DNA of 17,666 bases, from the NCBI GenBank assembly GCA_964595365.1, contig CAZQQC010000061.1, forward strand, positions 1-17,666, written 5' to 3'. The notes below the pieces were generated by a model. That model ran no database searches. It was not told the DNA's origin and was given only the letters and a program-made list of their open reading frames with translations. Both the position numbers and the translations under genes were made by a program. This stretch comes from Fen-1258 sp964595365 (GTDB taxonomy: Bacteria > Bacteroidota > Ignavibacteria > Ignavibacteriales > Melioribacteraceae). Positions within the stretch are counted from its first letter, which is position 1. The number at the start of each line of letters is the position of its first letter. Below are positions 1-9,100 of this stretch, one piece after another.

Positions 1-1911
1 CTTTATATCTGCTTTAACGTGCGGGAAAAGTTCATTCAATGCATCACGTCTTTCCTTTTCTGTTTTCGATACAATCATTTTGCGGAGTTTGAACAGAGGT
101 TCCTCGGAATGCTTTCCGTAAAACATATGTTCTGTTCTGAATAAACCGATTCCCTCGGCGCCGAATGCACGCGCTTTGGCTGCATCTTCGGGAGTATCGG
201 CATTCGTTCTGACTTTTAATTTTCTTACTTGATCACAAATTTTCATAAACTCTATGAAATCCGGATTTTCTTCAGCAGCTTTTATCATCGGGAGTTCGCC
301 GAGATATACAATGCCTTTTGTCCCGTTCAACGTAAGCCAATCGCCTTCTCGAACAGTAGTGTTGCCTACGGTAAAATATTTTTCGTTATAATTTATTTTT
401 ATTGATCCTGCGCCAACGATGCAGCATTTACCCCAGCCACGTGCAACTAATGCTGCGTGAGAAGTCATTCCGCCGCGGCCGGTTAAGATTGCTTGTGCTG
501 CGCGCATACCTTCGATATCTTCGGGATTAGTTTCTTCGCGAACAAGAATTATTTTACTGCCATTCTTTGCCCGCGCAACAGCGTCTGCAGCAGAGAATAC
601 AACTTTTCCGGCAGCGCTGCCCGGACCTGCTGGCAAACCTTTTGCAATCGCACTAACATTTTTTTCTGCAACCGGGTCGATGATCGGGTGAAGAAGTTCA
701 TCCAATTGTGCCGGCTGAACACGCATAACGGCTTCTTCTTTTGTAATCAACTTTTCTTTGTACATATCAAGTGCCATCTTTACAGCAGCCGGTCCATTTC
801 TTTTTCCTACGCGGCACTGAAGCATGTAAAGTCTGCCTTCTTGAATTGTGAATTCGATATCAAGCATATCGTGATAATGCTTTTCGAGCGTCCGTTGAAT
901 TCTGTGAAGTTGTTTGTAAGTCGAAGGCATTCCAGTTTCAAGCGACTGGAGATGTTCTGTATGTTCGCTTTTTCCAATTTCATTGATTGGATTTGGCGTT
1001 CTAATACCGGCAACCACATCTTCGCCTTGTGCATTTGGCAGCCATTCGCCGTAAAAATAATTTTCGCCTGTTGCAGGGTTACGTGTGAATGCAACTCCGG
1101 TTGCAGATGTATCGCCCATGTTACCAAATACCATCGATTGAACGTTCACTGCAGTTCCCCAATTATCGGGTATACCTTCGATTCTTCTGTAAGAGATTGC
1201 GCGCTTGCCCATCCAGCTCTGGAATACTGCTGAGATAGCACCCCAAAGTTGTGTCATCGGTTCCTCGGGGAATGGCTTTCCTAAAACTTCTTGAACTTTG
1301 GCTTTGTAAATCTCGATTAGTTCTTTCAGATCATCTGCCGTTAAATCGGTATCATTCTTGGCTCCGCGGGCTTCTTTCATTTTGTGAAGTTCATGTTCCA
1401 ACTGTTGCCGTACTCCTTTACCTTCTTGCGGTTCGATGCCTGCGGCTTTTTCCATAACAACATCGGAATACATTTGAATCAAACGGCGGTGCGAATCATA
1501 AACGAATCTTGCATTGCCGGTTTTAGCAATCAATGCTTCTCGTGTTGTATTGTTCAAACCAACATTTAAAATTGTTTCCATCATGCCGGGCATAGAAGCG
1601 CGTGCGCCTGAACGGACCGAAACAAGCAAAGGGTTTTTCAAATCGCCAAACTTTGCGCCCATTTCTTTTTCAACTTTTGCTAATGCGTCTTTAACCTGCT
1701 TTTCAAGTTCTTTGGGATATTTCTTTTTGTTCTCATAATAAGCCGTACAGACTTCTGTAGTTATTGTGAAGCCGGCGGGGACAGGTAAACCGATGTTTAC
1801 CATTTCGGCAAGGTTAGCGCCTTTGCCGCCTAGAAGTTCTTTCATATCAGCTTTACCTTCAGCGCGTTTGCCGCCGAAATAGTAGACATACTTTTTTGCT
1901 GCTGTAGCCAT
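1..1911 (-). CDS. ppdK: Pyruvate, phosphate dikinase, N-terminal 637 residues (C-terminus beyond left edge)
   Basis: Reversibly converts pyruvate, ATP and phosphate to PEP, AMP and PPi in the cytoplasm; in anaerobes it often serves as a PPi-linked glycolytic or gluconeogenic step. Reading leftward from the ATG at 1911, the frame stays open to base 1. The N-terminal nucleotide-binding part has GGKGANLAEM near residues 28-37. The swivelling phosphohistidine domain has GGMTSHAALVARGWGKCC, with the catalytic His at about residue 485. The start of the PEP/pyruvate-binding barrel has GIGLFRTEHMF, with the substrate Arg near 592. The family is usually about 870-900 residues, so roughly the last third is missing only because the window ends. 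GGAGGAA at 1918-1924 is a strong ribosome-binding site 7 bases from the start. It follows lpxK by 26 bases and could be read from the same transcript, although the functions are unrelated. No broken motif is seen. Confidence 0.97.
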   Translation of the reverse strand, partial: MATAAKKYVYYFGGKRAEGKADMKELLGGKGANLAEMVNIGLPVPAGFTITTEVCTAYYENKKKYPKELEKQVKDALAKVEKEMGAKFGDLKNPLLVSVRSGARASMPGMMETILNVGLNNTTREALIAKTGNARFVYDSHRRLIQMYSDVVMEKAAGIEPQEGKGVRQQLEHELHKMKEARGAKNDTDLTADDLKELIEIYKAKVQEVLGKPFPEEPMTQLWGAISAVFQSWMGKRAISYRRIEGIPDNWGTAVNVQSMVFGNMGDTSATGVAFTRNPATGENYFYGEWLPNAQGEDVVAGIRTPNPINEIGKSEHTEHLQSLETGMPSTYKQLHRIQRTLEKHYHDMLDIEFTIQEGRLYMLQCRVGKRNGPAAVKMALDMYKEKLITKEEAVMRVQPAQLDELLHPIIDPVAEKNVSAIAKGLPAGPGSAAGKVVFSAADAVARAKNGSKIILVREETNPEDIEGMRAAQAILTGRGGMTSHAALVARGWGKCCIVGAGSIKINYNEKYFTVGNTTVREGDWLTLNGTKGIVYLGELPMIKAAEENPDFIEFMKICDQVRKLKVRTNADTPEDAAKARAFGAEGIGLFRTEHMFYGKHSEEPLFKLRKMIVSKTEKERRDALNELFPHVKADIK

Positions 1912-1937
1912 TTAATATTCCTCCAAATGGATGTTTT

Positions 1938-2984
1938 TTAATTGATTGATTTCAAAATTAATTGATTAAATTTTTCCTGCTCGTCAAGTTTCAATTCAAT
2001 CTTAAGATAATAAATATCGATATCGTCTAATTCTTTGGAATACTTATTCAACTTAACTGCATCCTTCTGTGTTGTAAGAACCGAATAAGAATTAGTGTTG
2101 TAAAATTTCTTTCTGATGTCATGCACTTCTTTCAAGCTGTAGTCTTTATGATCGGTGAAAGTCATTTTATTTGTAACATCAATTTCATTCTTTTCCAAAA
2201 CTTTCAATACAGAATCCGGAGTTGCAATTCCGCATACAACCAGACTTTTCTGACCTTGAAATTCTTTTATGTCGAAAAAATGATGCGTCTTGACGTCATA
2301 TATTCCTTCTTCGACGTAATAACCGGTAAAAACTTTTTTGTTCACAAAATATTTTTTTAATTTTTCGGGAATCTCTTCCTTCGCCGAAAATTTTCTGTTG
2401 ATGATTATTGCATCGGCACGTTCTAAAGAACTAAACGGTTCTCTCATTAAACCAAGCGGCAGCATTTTTTGTTCTATCTGTCCTGTCTTAAGTAAGAATC
2501 TCTGATCGATCACAACAATATCGACGTTGCGGTGAATCCATCTGTGCTGGAACGCATCGTCCAGTATAATCACATCAACATTTGAATCTCTAATAAACCG
2601 TTTGGCGCCGTCAACTCTGCGTTCTGCAACGGCGGCGGGAACCTTGAGTTCGTCCGACATAAAATACATTTCATCTCCGGATTCATCAACAGAACTCAAA
2701 ATTTCTTTTCCGTTGCTGACGTAAATGTATCCGTATGATTTGCGCCCGTACCCGCGGCTTAATAAACCAATTTTTTTATCCAGGGATTTAAGTGTCTTTG
2801 CAAGCATCATCACGGTTGGCGTTTTGCCAGAACCGCCTACGGTTAAGTTGCCAACAGAAATTACCTTTGCATCGACCCCGCATATTTTGAAAATATTTTT
2901 TTCAAAAAGAGCATTTCTGACTTTTACGGCTAATGAAAAAACTATAGCCAGCGGCGACATCAATATTCTTACAAATTCTAACAC
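1938..2984 (-). CDS. lpxK: Tetraacyldisaccharide 4'-kinase (lipid A biosynthesis)
   Basis: Phosphorylates the 4' position of the tetraacyldisaccharide 1-phosphate to make lipid IVA on the cytoplasmic face of the inner membrane. The 348-residue length fits the family. A hydrophobic N-terminal helix (about residues 5-22) is the membrane anchor. The Walker A loop GNLTVGGSGKTP lies at about 45-56, GDE at 103-105 and the conserved DDAFQHR at 142-148; TTQKDAVK lies near the C-terminus. The start is GTG at 2984, overlapping the upstream acyltransferase gene by 7 bases. An ATG eight codons later is possible, but it would cut off residues that LpxK proteins usually have before the anchor helix. GGAG is only 2 bases from the GTG, so translation probably relies on coupling to the upstream gene. 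Its neighbours lpxB and the DUF374 gene support the role. Confidence 0.96.
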   Translation of the reverse strand: MLEFVRILMSPLAIVFSLAVKVRNALFEKNIFKICGVDAKVISVGNLTVGGSGKTPTVMMLAKTLKSLDKKIGLLSRGYGRKSYGYIYVSNGKEILSSVDESGDEMYFMSDELKVPAAVAERRVDGAKRFIRDSNVDVIILDDAFQHRWIHRNVDIVVIDQRFLLKTGQIEQKMLPLGLMREPFSSLERADAIIINRKFSAKEEIPEKLKKYFVNKKVFTGYYVEEGIYDVKTHHFFDIKEFQGQKSLVVCGIATPDSVLKVLEKNEIDVTNKMTFTDHKDYSLKEVHDIRKKFYNTNSYSVLTTQKDAVKLNKYSKELDDIDIYYLKIELKLDEQEKFNQLILKSIN

Positions 2985-3637
2985 AACTCCAACGCATCCT
3001 TTTGCAGCTTATTTAATAAACTTTCGCATTCGATTATTTTATCGTTAGTTTCATTGCGACTTAAATTCCCGTCAATTAAAATCGATCCGGAATAAATTAC
3101 CACAATCTTTGTGAATGGTTTAGGCACTTCAAAATGATCCCAGCTTTTAAAAACAATTTTATTTTTAACAGCAATGCCGGCTAAGAATAGGGGAACGGAA
3201 GATTTCTTAGCTGTAACAACAGCGCCGGCTTTCATCTTATGAACCGGTCCGCGCGGTCCATCCGGAGTAATTGCCAGTGAATAATTTTTTTGCATCAGTT
3301 CAACCATAATTGATAAAGCCTCCTGTCCACCTATAGAACTGGAACCGCGTACAACATTATAATTCCATTTTTCCAATACAGCAGCCAGCACATCTCCGTC
3401 TTTACTTTGACTTACAAGTGCAGCAACGTTTTTACCACGATGGATATACCAGCCAATCATAATTGAACCGTGCCAGAAAGCAACAACAAAATTTTTTTTT
3501 TCGTTAACAGTTTTTGTTATTGCTTCTCCGTTTACAATTCTGATTCTTAATGTTTTCATTAAAAGGCGGATTGCAATGCCGGCACTTTTAATTCCAATAT
3601 ATCGAAGAACATTTCTTTGAGTTTCGCTAAGCTTCAT
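2978..3637 (-). CDS. DUF374 lysophospholipid acyltransferase-like protein, possible LpxJ-type lipid A acyltransferase
   Basis: A 219-residue protein of the DUF374 family, a branch of the glycerolipid acyltransferase fold. FWHGS is at 54-58, VSQSKDG at 75-81 and TPDGPRGP at 124-131, the typical order of DUF374 motifs; the N-terminal 30 residues are mildly hydrophobic and basic, suiting a membrane-peripheral enzyme. Some DUF374 proteins (LpxJ in epsilon-proteobacteria) add secondary acyl chains to lipid A precursors without needing Kdo. The position between lpxB and lpxK, overlapping lpxB by 11 bases and lpxK by 7, makes a lipid A late-acyltransferase role likely here, but this is inferred from context. 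The ATG at 3637 has no clear ribosome-binding site, which fits translational coupling. The alternative is an acyltransferase acting on another glycolipid or lipoprotein substrate. Confidence 0.88.
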   Translation of the reverse strand: MKLSETQRNVLRYIGIKSAGIAIRLLMKTLRIRIVNGEAITKTVNEKKNFVVAFWHGSIMIGWYIHRGKNVAALVSQSKDGDVLAAVLEKWNYNVVRGSSSIGGQEALSIMVELMQKNYSLAITPDGPRGPVHKMKAGAVVTAKKSSVPLFLAGIAVKNKIVFKSWDHFEVPKPFTKIVVIYSGSILIDGNLSRNETNDKIIECESLLNKLQKDALELC

Positions 3638-4763
3638 TTAGAATTGCGTATATCGACGCGGCAGCTTTTTGCGAAGCTCCAGGTCCGCCAAGTTCCTCTT
3701 TTAACTTTCCAAGTTTCTCTTTGAGCAAATCATACTTCCCGCTGTCGGAAAGTATTGCTGCACACTTATCATAAATTTTTGTTCTGTTCACATCATGCTG
3801 GATCAACTCATCAACCACGGTTTCTTTCAATAAGATATTTGCCATAGCGATATTGCTGATGTTAATTACTTTTTTACCGAGCCAGTAAGTCATAAAATTT
3901 GTAGAGTAAACAACTATAAACGGAAGCTGAAAGTACCCGGCTTCAAGTGTTGACGTTCCGGATTTAATAATTCCGATGTACGAATGTTTCAGCAAATCGT
4001 AAGTGAACCCTTTAACAATCTTATAATTTATTCCTTTTGAAAAATTATGAAGAAATTTTTCGTCAATATTTTCTGCACAGGCTATAACTGTCTGAAGATT
4101 AAAATCCTTCGATAATTTTTCGGCTGCAGCAATGCACTCCGGAAATATTTTTTTTATTTCATGTTTACGGCTGCCTGGAAGTATCAAAAGGATCTCCTTG
4201 CTGGCTTCGAGTTTAAGTTTCGAAAAAAAATTTTCTCTATTTATCAAGGAATAATTTTCAATACTCTCAACTACCGGATGACCAACGTATTCAACGTTCA
4301 CGCCGGCACGTTTGTACATTTCTTCTTCGAAAGGAAATACGACAAGCATCTTGGTTACCAGCCGCCTAATCTTTTTTATTCTCCCTGTTCCCCATGCCCA
4401 GACTTGCGGAGAAATGTAATAGATAATTTTTTTACCGGGTGAATGAAGTTTTTCGGCAATGTTCAAGTTGAAACCGGGATAGTCAATCAGCACAACTGTA
4501 TTTATTTTTTCGTCTTCAATTTTTCGGATCAATTCTTTACGAACTTTGCTAACAAAAGGTAGATGCCGCAACACTTCAATAAATCCCAGGAACGCCATCT
4601 GTCTGATATGATACTGTGCGTTCATTCCAGCAGAAATCATTCTATCGCCGCCGATTCCAAAAATTTCAATTGATGGATCGAGCATTTTTAATTCTCTAAT
4701 TAATCCTGCACCGTGCAAATCTCCGGATGCTTCACCCGCTATAATCATTAATTTCTTGTTCAA
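3627..4763 (-). CDS. lpxB: Lipid-A-disaccharide synthase
   Basis: A GT19 glycosyltransferase that joins lipid X to UDP-2,3-diacylglucosamine to give the beta-1,6 tetraacyldisaccharide at the inner membrane. Visible family motifs: AGEASGDLHGAGL at 9-21, DYPGFNL at 94-100, YYISPQVWAWG at 115-125, LPGSRKHEI near 195, and SGTSTLEAG in the C-terminal sugar-nucleotide half. The length of 378 is normal. The likely start is TTG at 4763, whose last two bases fall in the TGA stop of the upstream methyltransferase gene (a TTGA junction, the same arrangement as the common ATGA). An in-frame ATG five codons later would also keep the AGEASGD loop, so the start is not certain. Its product is the substrate of lpxK, two genes downstream. 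Confidence 0.96.
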   Translation of the reverse strand: MNKKLMIIAGEASGDLHGAGLIRELKMLDPSIEIFGIGGDRMISAGMNAQYHIRQMAFLGFIEVLRHLPFVSKVRKELIRKIEDEKINTVVLIDYPGFNLNIAEKLHSPGKKIIYYISPQVWAWGTGRIKKIRRLVTKMLVVFPFEEEMYKRAGVNVEYVGHPVVESIENYSLINRENFFSKLKLEASKEILLILPGSRKHEIKKIFPECIAAAEKLSKDFNLQTVIACAENIDEKFLHNFSKGINYKIVKGFTYDLLKHSYIGIIKSGTSTLEAGYFQLPFIVVYSTNFMTYWLGKKVINISNIAMANILLKETVVDELIQHDVNRTKIYDKCAAILSDSGKYDLLKEKLGKLKEELGGPGASQKAAASIYAILNEA

Positions 4764-5341
4764 CTTAGTACGTAACGGATTATTATTAAAAATATAGTTG
4801 AAACAATCGCTTGCGAAGTTCGTCTCTCGGATCTAATTCCAGCTTTCAAATTGAAAGGCGGTTGTTCGATGCCCGGGTTTTTATATCCGGCAAGTTTCGG
4901 AATCAATTTTGGTACCGAAGCACAATAGTCGGCGTAATTCTGTCCGTATTTTCCTCGCAAAAATTTTTCTTCTTCATTTATTATAACCATGTACTGCCAA
5001 TAAAAGAAAGAGAGCGCAACAATTTGCAAGTAAGGAAATAAAGCCATAGACATTATTCCAGCACCAAGATACATCAGCATGTTACCGAGGTAGAGAGGAT
5101 TCCGTAAATAAGCATAGGCACCGGAGACAACTAAATATGTTCCACCGGCTCCGCTTGTTGTTCGTGTTTCACTCCCCGCATAAGAAACACCCCAGAGCCG
5201 AAAGAATTCTCCTATCGCAAGAATTGCGAAACCGATCAACATGCTCTCGATAGTTGCCTTTTGGAAAACAATCATCAAAACAATAAATGGGAGCGGTGTA
5301 TAGCTTCTGTACTTGAATATGTGATTAGAAAAATTGCTCAT
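4760..5341 (-). CDS. Isoprenylcysteine carboxyl methyltransferase (ICMT)-family membrane protein
   Basis: A 193-residue integral membrane protein of the ICMT/phospholipid methyltransferase fold, which uses S-adenosylmethionine at the membrane interface. It has hydrophobic segments at about 15-27, 31-50, 88-120 and 178-192. The diagnostic motif RNPLYLGN is at 80-87, and EEEKFL followed by GQNYADYCASVPKLIP covers about 123-149; together these form the SAM pocket in the family. Bacterial members are not expected to methylate prenylated proteins and their substrates are mostly unknown; here the tight linkage to lpxB (4-base overlap) hints at a lipid or envelope substrate, an inference only. The C-terminus adds about 40 residues after the core, ending in one more hydrophobic helix. 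The ATG at 5341 is preceded by AT-rich sequence with no evident ribosome-binding site. Confidence 0.85.
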   Translation of the reverse strand: MSNFSNHIFKYRSYTPLPFIVLMIVFQKATIESMLIGFAILAIGEFFRLWGVSYAGSETRTTSGAGGTYLVVSGAYAYLRNPLYLGNMLMYLGAGIMSMALFPYLQIVALSFFYWQYMVIINEEEKFLRGKYGQNYADYCASVPKLIPKLAGYKNPGIEQPPFNLKAGIRSERRTSQAIVSTIFLIIIRYVLS

Positions 5342-5411
5342 AAAAAAGTTATTGGTTATTAGTTAATTATCATTCGTAAATTTATTTTATCATTTAATGA
5401 CGAAATTGACA

Positions 5412-5434
5412 TATTTCCGATTTACCCGGAAATA
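5412..5434 (-). terminator. Weak hairpin overlapping the end of the HAD phosphatase gene
   Basis: TATTTCCG at 5412-5419 and CGGAAATA at 5427-5434 form a perfect 8-base stem with a 7-base loop. The stop codon at 5422-5424 lies in the loop. In minus-strand RNA no clear U-run follows, so it could be a partial terminator or an RNA-processing boundary between the smc group and the lpx group rather than a strong intrinsic terminator. Confidence 0.3.
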
Positions 5435-6150
5435 AAAACTTCCCGTCTCTTCAATTCAGCTTGATGCCGTTTTCGTAACCGTTTTTTCTCTTTCAGCTCG
5501 CTAATTTTTTTTGTTACGTCGTTAAATGTGAAATAAGGGAAGTATGTAACTCTGTCTATTTCGCACTGTTTGAGCAGTGAATTCTTGGCAAAAATGAAAT
5601 CGCAGAATTGAGAAGGACATACATCGGTATATCCGTCGCCGATATAAAATGTATAATCTTCTTCCGAGCTGAAATTAAGGAGATGATTTCTTTTGCAGTT
5701 GGCGCATCGAGAACATTCTTCATCGGTAAAAGGAAACTTAGGAATTAAATTTCCGTCGGCATCAAATATCAACTTGTTGGAGTACACTTCAAGATGCTCT
5801 AATCCTTCTCTTCGGAGAACTTTCTTGATGTAGTAGTCAAACCCGTCGCTCAGAACGCGGATTTCAAAGCCTTCTTTCTCGCAGAAGTTTACAAAATTTT
5901 TGAACTCCGGATCCAGCTCGATTTCGTTTAAAAACAGATCGAATCTGTCTTCATCAAAATTTTTTACAGTTGAACAGAGCAGTTTCCATAATTCTATCGA
6001 GTTTATTTTTTTGCCGATCCATTCATCTATCCATGCATTGACTTTTTCAACGTTGCCGAAACGGAGAAACATTTCTTCGCCAACATCTTTTTGAGTGATG
6101 GTTCCGTCGAAATCAATAAATATTTTGAATGATTTATTGTTGGGGTTCAT
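5422..6150 (-). CDS. MtnX-like HAD-IB family phosphatase
   Basis: A haloacid-dehalogenase superfamily phosphatase related to MtnX (2-hydroxy-3-keto-5-methylthiopentenyl-1-phosphate phosphatase of methionine salvage) and to phosphoserine phosphatase. Motif I is DFDGT (nucleophile the first Asp, about residue 13 from this start), motif II lies in VLSDGFDYY (about 99-107), the motif III Lys is probably the one in CANCK (about 153), and motif IV is GDGYTDVCPS (about 171-180). A CxxCxxC cluster just before the Lys could bind a metal or be structural. The C-terminal 30 residues are strongly basic. The ATG at 6150 overlaps the end of smc by 17 bases. A TTG at 6171 with GGAG six bases upstream would add seven residues and cannot be excluded. 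No other methionine-salvage gene is nearby, so the substrate is open. Confidence 0.85.
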   Translation of the reverse strand: MNPNNKSFKIFIDFDGTITQKDVGEEMFLRFGNVEKVNAWIDEWIGKKINSIELWKLLCSTVKNFDEDRFDLFLNEIELDPEFKNFVNFCEKEGFEIRVLSDGFDYYIKKVLRREGLEHLEVYSNKLIFDADGNLIPKFPFTDEECSRCANCKRNHLLNFSSEEDYTFYIGDGYTDVCPSQFCDFIFAKNSLLKQCEIDRVTYFPYFTFNDVTKKISELKEKKRLRKRHQAELKRREVFISG

Positions 6151-9100
6151 AACTCTGTGGTATCTCTTCAAATCTAACTCCGACTAGCTTCGATACGCCT
6201 TCTTCCTGCATCGTAACACCGTACATTGTTTCCGAAGCTTCCATCGTTCTTTTGTTGTGTGTAACAATTATGAATTGAGTATTCTGGCTGAACTCTTTTA
6301 TCAATTTTGTAAAGCGGTCTATATTGGCATCGTCAAGCGGTGCGTCAACTTCATCGAGAATACAAAACGGGCTCGGCTTAACTAAATAAATTGCGAAGAG
6401 CAGAGCTGTGGCAGTCAGAGTTTTTTCCCCTCCGGATAAAAGTTCGATTGAAGTCGGGCGCTTGCCTTTCGGTTTTGCCATAATTTCAATTTTTCCTTCG
6501 AGCGGATCAATTCCTTCTTCCAACGAAAGATCTGCTTCATCGCCGGGGTTGAACAGCGTTTGGAATATTTTGATAAAATTTTGACGAATCTGTTCAAACG
6601 TATCGAGAAATAATTTCTGTGCAGTTTCGTTAATTTCATTTATGGTTTTTACCAAATCTTTTTCCGATTCGACCAGATCGTCGCGTTGCTTGTGCAGAAA
6701 ATCCAGCCGTTTCTTTTCTTCTTCATACTCCGAGTAAGCGAGGAGGTTCACCGGACCGATGTTTCGAATTTTTTCTTTCAGCTTTTGGACCTCTTCCGTT
6801 ACTGCATCAAAGTTAAATGTTTCGAGTTCCTCAAATTGTTTCGGCTCAATTTCGATGCTGTAATTTTCTTTTATGTGGGCTATCAGATTTTCAATACGGA
6901 GACTGATTTCGTTTTCTTTTATTTCTGACGTATGAATTTGATCCGAAACTTCCTGGCGGTTATCACGAAGCATGTTGAGTTCGTTTTCGTATTTCGCAGC
7001 TTCGTCTTTAACAGCCTTAAGTGTGTCGCTTACTTCTTTTTCCTGAACGATCACTTCTTTTCGAGCCATGTTTATTTTTTCAAGCTCAAGATTTGTTCCG
7101 TTGATTTTTTCCTTTAACGAATTTGTTTCGGATTCATTAGTACTTAAGTCGGCTCTTCGTTTTTCAATATTTCCTTCGGTCGAAATCTTGTCGTTCTCCG
7201 AGCGCTCTATACTGTTCCTGAAATTTTCAATCTGACCTTTTGTTCTTTCGATCTCAAGTTTAAGTTCGTTTTGCTGCTCGACGAGTTGATTGAATTTGTT
7301 CTCGGAAGCATTCAGTTCGGTTTCGTACTTTGATACATACTCGTCCGAATCTTTTTTCTTCTCGTTCAAACCATCAATTTCGTTTTGTATTTCGTTGATT
7401 TGATTATCGAGCAAATTTGCTTTCTCGGCAACTTCGCGGATCTCTTTTTGGGTCGATTCAACCTCTTCACTGGCTTTATTTTTTTCGTATTCAAACTGGG
7501 AAATTTGTTTTTCTATGTTTGCTATGTCGCTGGCAATGAGTTTCTCTGCATCGGAAAGATTTTTCAAATCGATTTTTGAAATCTTCGCTTCGAGCTCTGC
7601 AATTTGAGATTTTATCTTCTCCACATTGGATTCGTGTTTCGGGTATTCTTTTTTAAGGCTTTCAAGCAGCTGTCTTCTGCCGAATAAAGTTTCATCTTGC
7701 TTTGGTAAAGAACCGCCTTCTATAACTCCATTGCTCTGAACTAAATCTCCTTCCAGTGTTGTAAAACCAAACGCCGGATAACGTGTGCTCAAATCGATAG
7801 CAGATTGCAAATTTTCGGTAACAACGATGCGAGAAAGTATCTGTTCAAAGTAGGGCAGCCATTTCGGATCTGTTTCAACAAAATCTTTTGCCCAGCCTAT
7901 GAAATTTTTTTCCTTGCTTAACTTCTTTGCTTTTCTTTTTATCGAATATTCGGAAAGCTTTTCTGCAAAAGATTTTTTTATATTTTCTCCGGATCGTAAT
8001 AGATAGAAAGATGCTTTGCCTAAATTGTTACTGCGTAAATAATCAACCGCGTTCCGAAGGTCGTCGGCACTGTCCATCAAAAGATTATTGAGAACTGTTC
8101 GCAATGCTGCTTCGAGGGCAAATCTGTATTTTTCCTGTGTGCTGCCCACGTCGGCAAAAATGTTTTTGCTTTGCCGTGTCCATTGATTGCTTTCCAGCAA
8201 GACCTTAGCGCCTTTTGATACTCCCTCAAGATTCGAAATCAATGTTTGGAAAAATTCAATCTTTTCTTTGAGAGCAGCAAGCAAAGTTTTTTCTTCAATC
8301 TCGTTTTCTTTTAATCCGTTGATTTTATGTTCAAGTCCTTCCTTTTCTTTTTCCCGGAGTGCAATCAAAAGACCGGTTTCTTTCAATTTCTTTTCTGCGC
8401 CGCTTTTTTCTCCCTGCAGTTCTTCTATGAAACCGACTGTTTTTGCAATAGTGTTTGTAATATTTTGAATTTTTTGATTAAGCTTTTGTACCGTTGCATT
8501 GTAATTGGTCAATTCTTTTTGCAAGCTGGATAAATTATTTTCCTTTTCGGAAATATCCCTCATCAAATTAAAACGGTCTTCTGTCAGTTGTTTCAATTCG
8601 GATCTTTTCTTATCCAGTTCATCGCGTTTTTGAGAGATAACAATTTCATAAGCCGAAGTTTCGGAAGTTTTGTCGGTTAATTTTTGAGATAGACTCTCGA
8701 GTTCTTCATTGCTTTTAACGATTTGAGTTTCCGTTTCTTCCAATTGATTTTTGAGTTCAACTATTTCTTTCTCAAGTCTTTCATGATTATCTAAAAGTGA
8801 TTTTAACCGTTCTTCAGAGACTGAAATATTTTTCTGAGTATTGTGCAAACGATCGGTGTTCTCTGCCAGTTCGTTTCTCTTTGCCTGGAGTTCGGTATCA
8901 ATTGAGTTGATCTCGTTTCTGTAGCGGATCAGTTCGTACTCGATCTTACGGATGTCTTGATCTATCCGGTTTTTTTTTCCTATGTGTTCTGTGATATTGC
9001 CTGCAAGAGTTAGCTTTCTATTGCTTAGGTGAGCGTACTCGCGTTCGCCTAAATCAATTTCTTTTTCTCTCAGAACAGATTGTATTTGACTATACTGATC

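Noticed and set aside
493..1233. 246-codon frame on the plus strand opposite ppdK
   Set aside because: It is antisense to a clearly coding region, Cys- and Phe-rich in a way typical of shadow frames, and has no domain resemblance.
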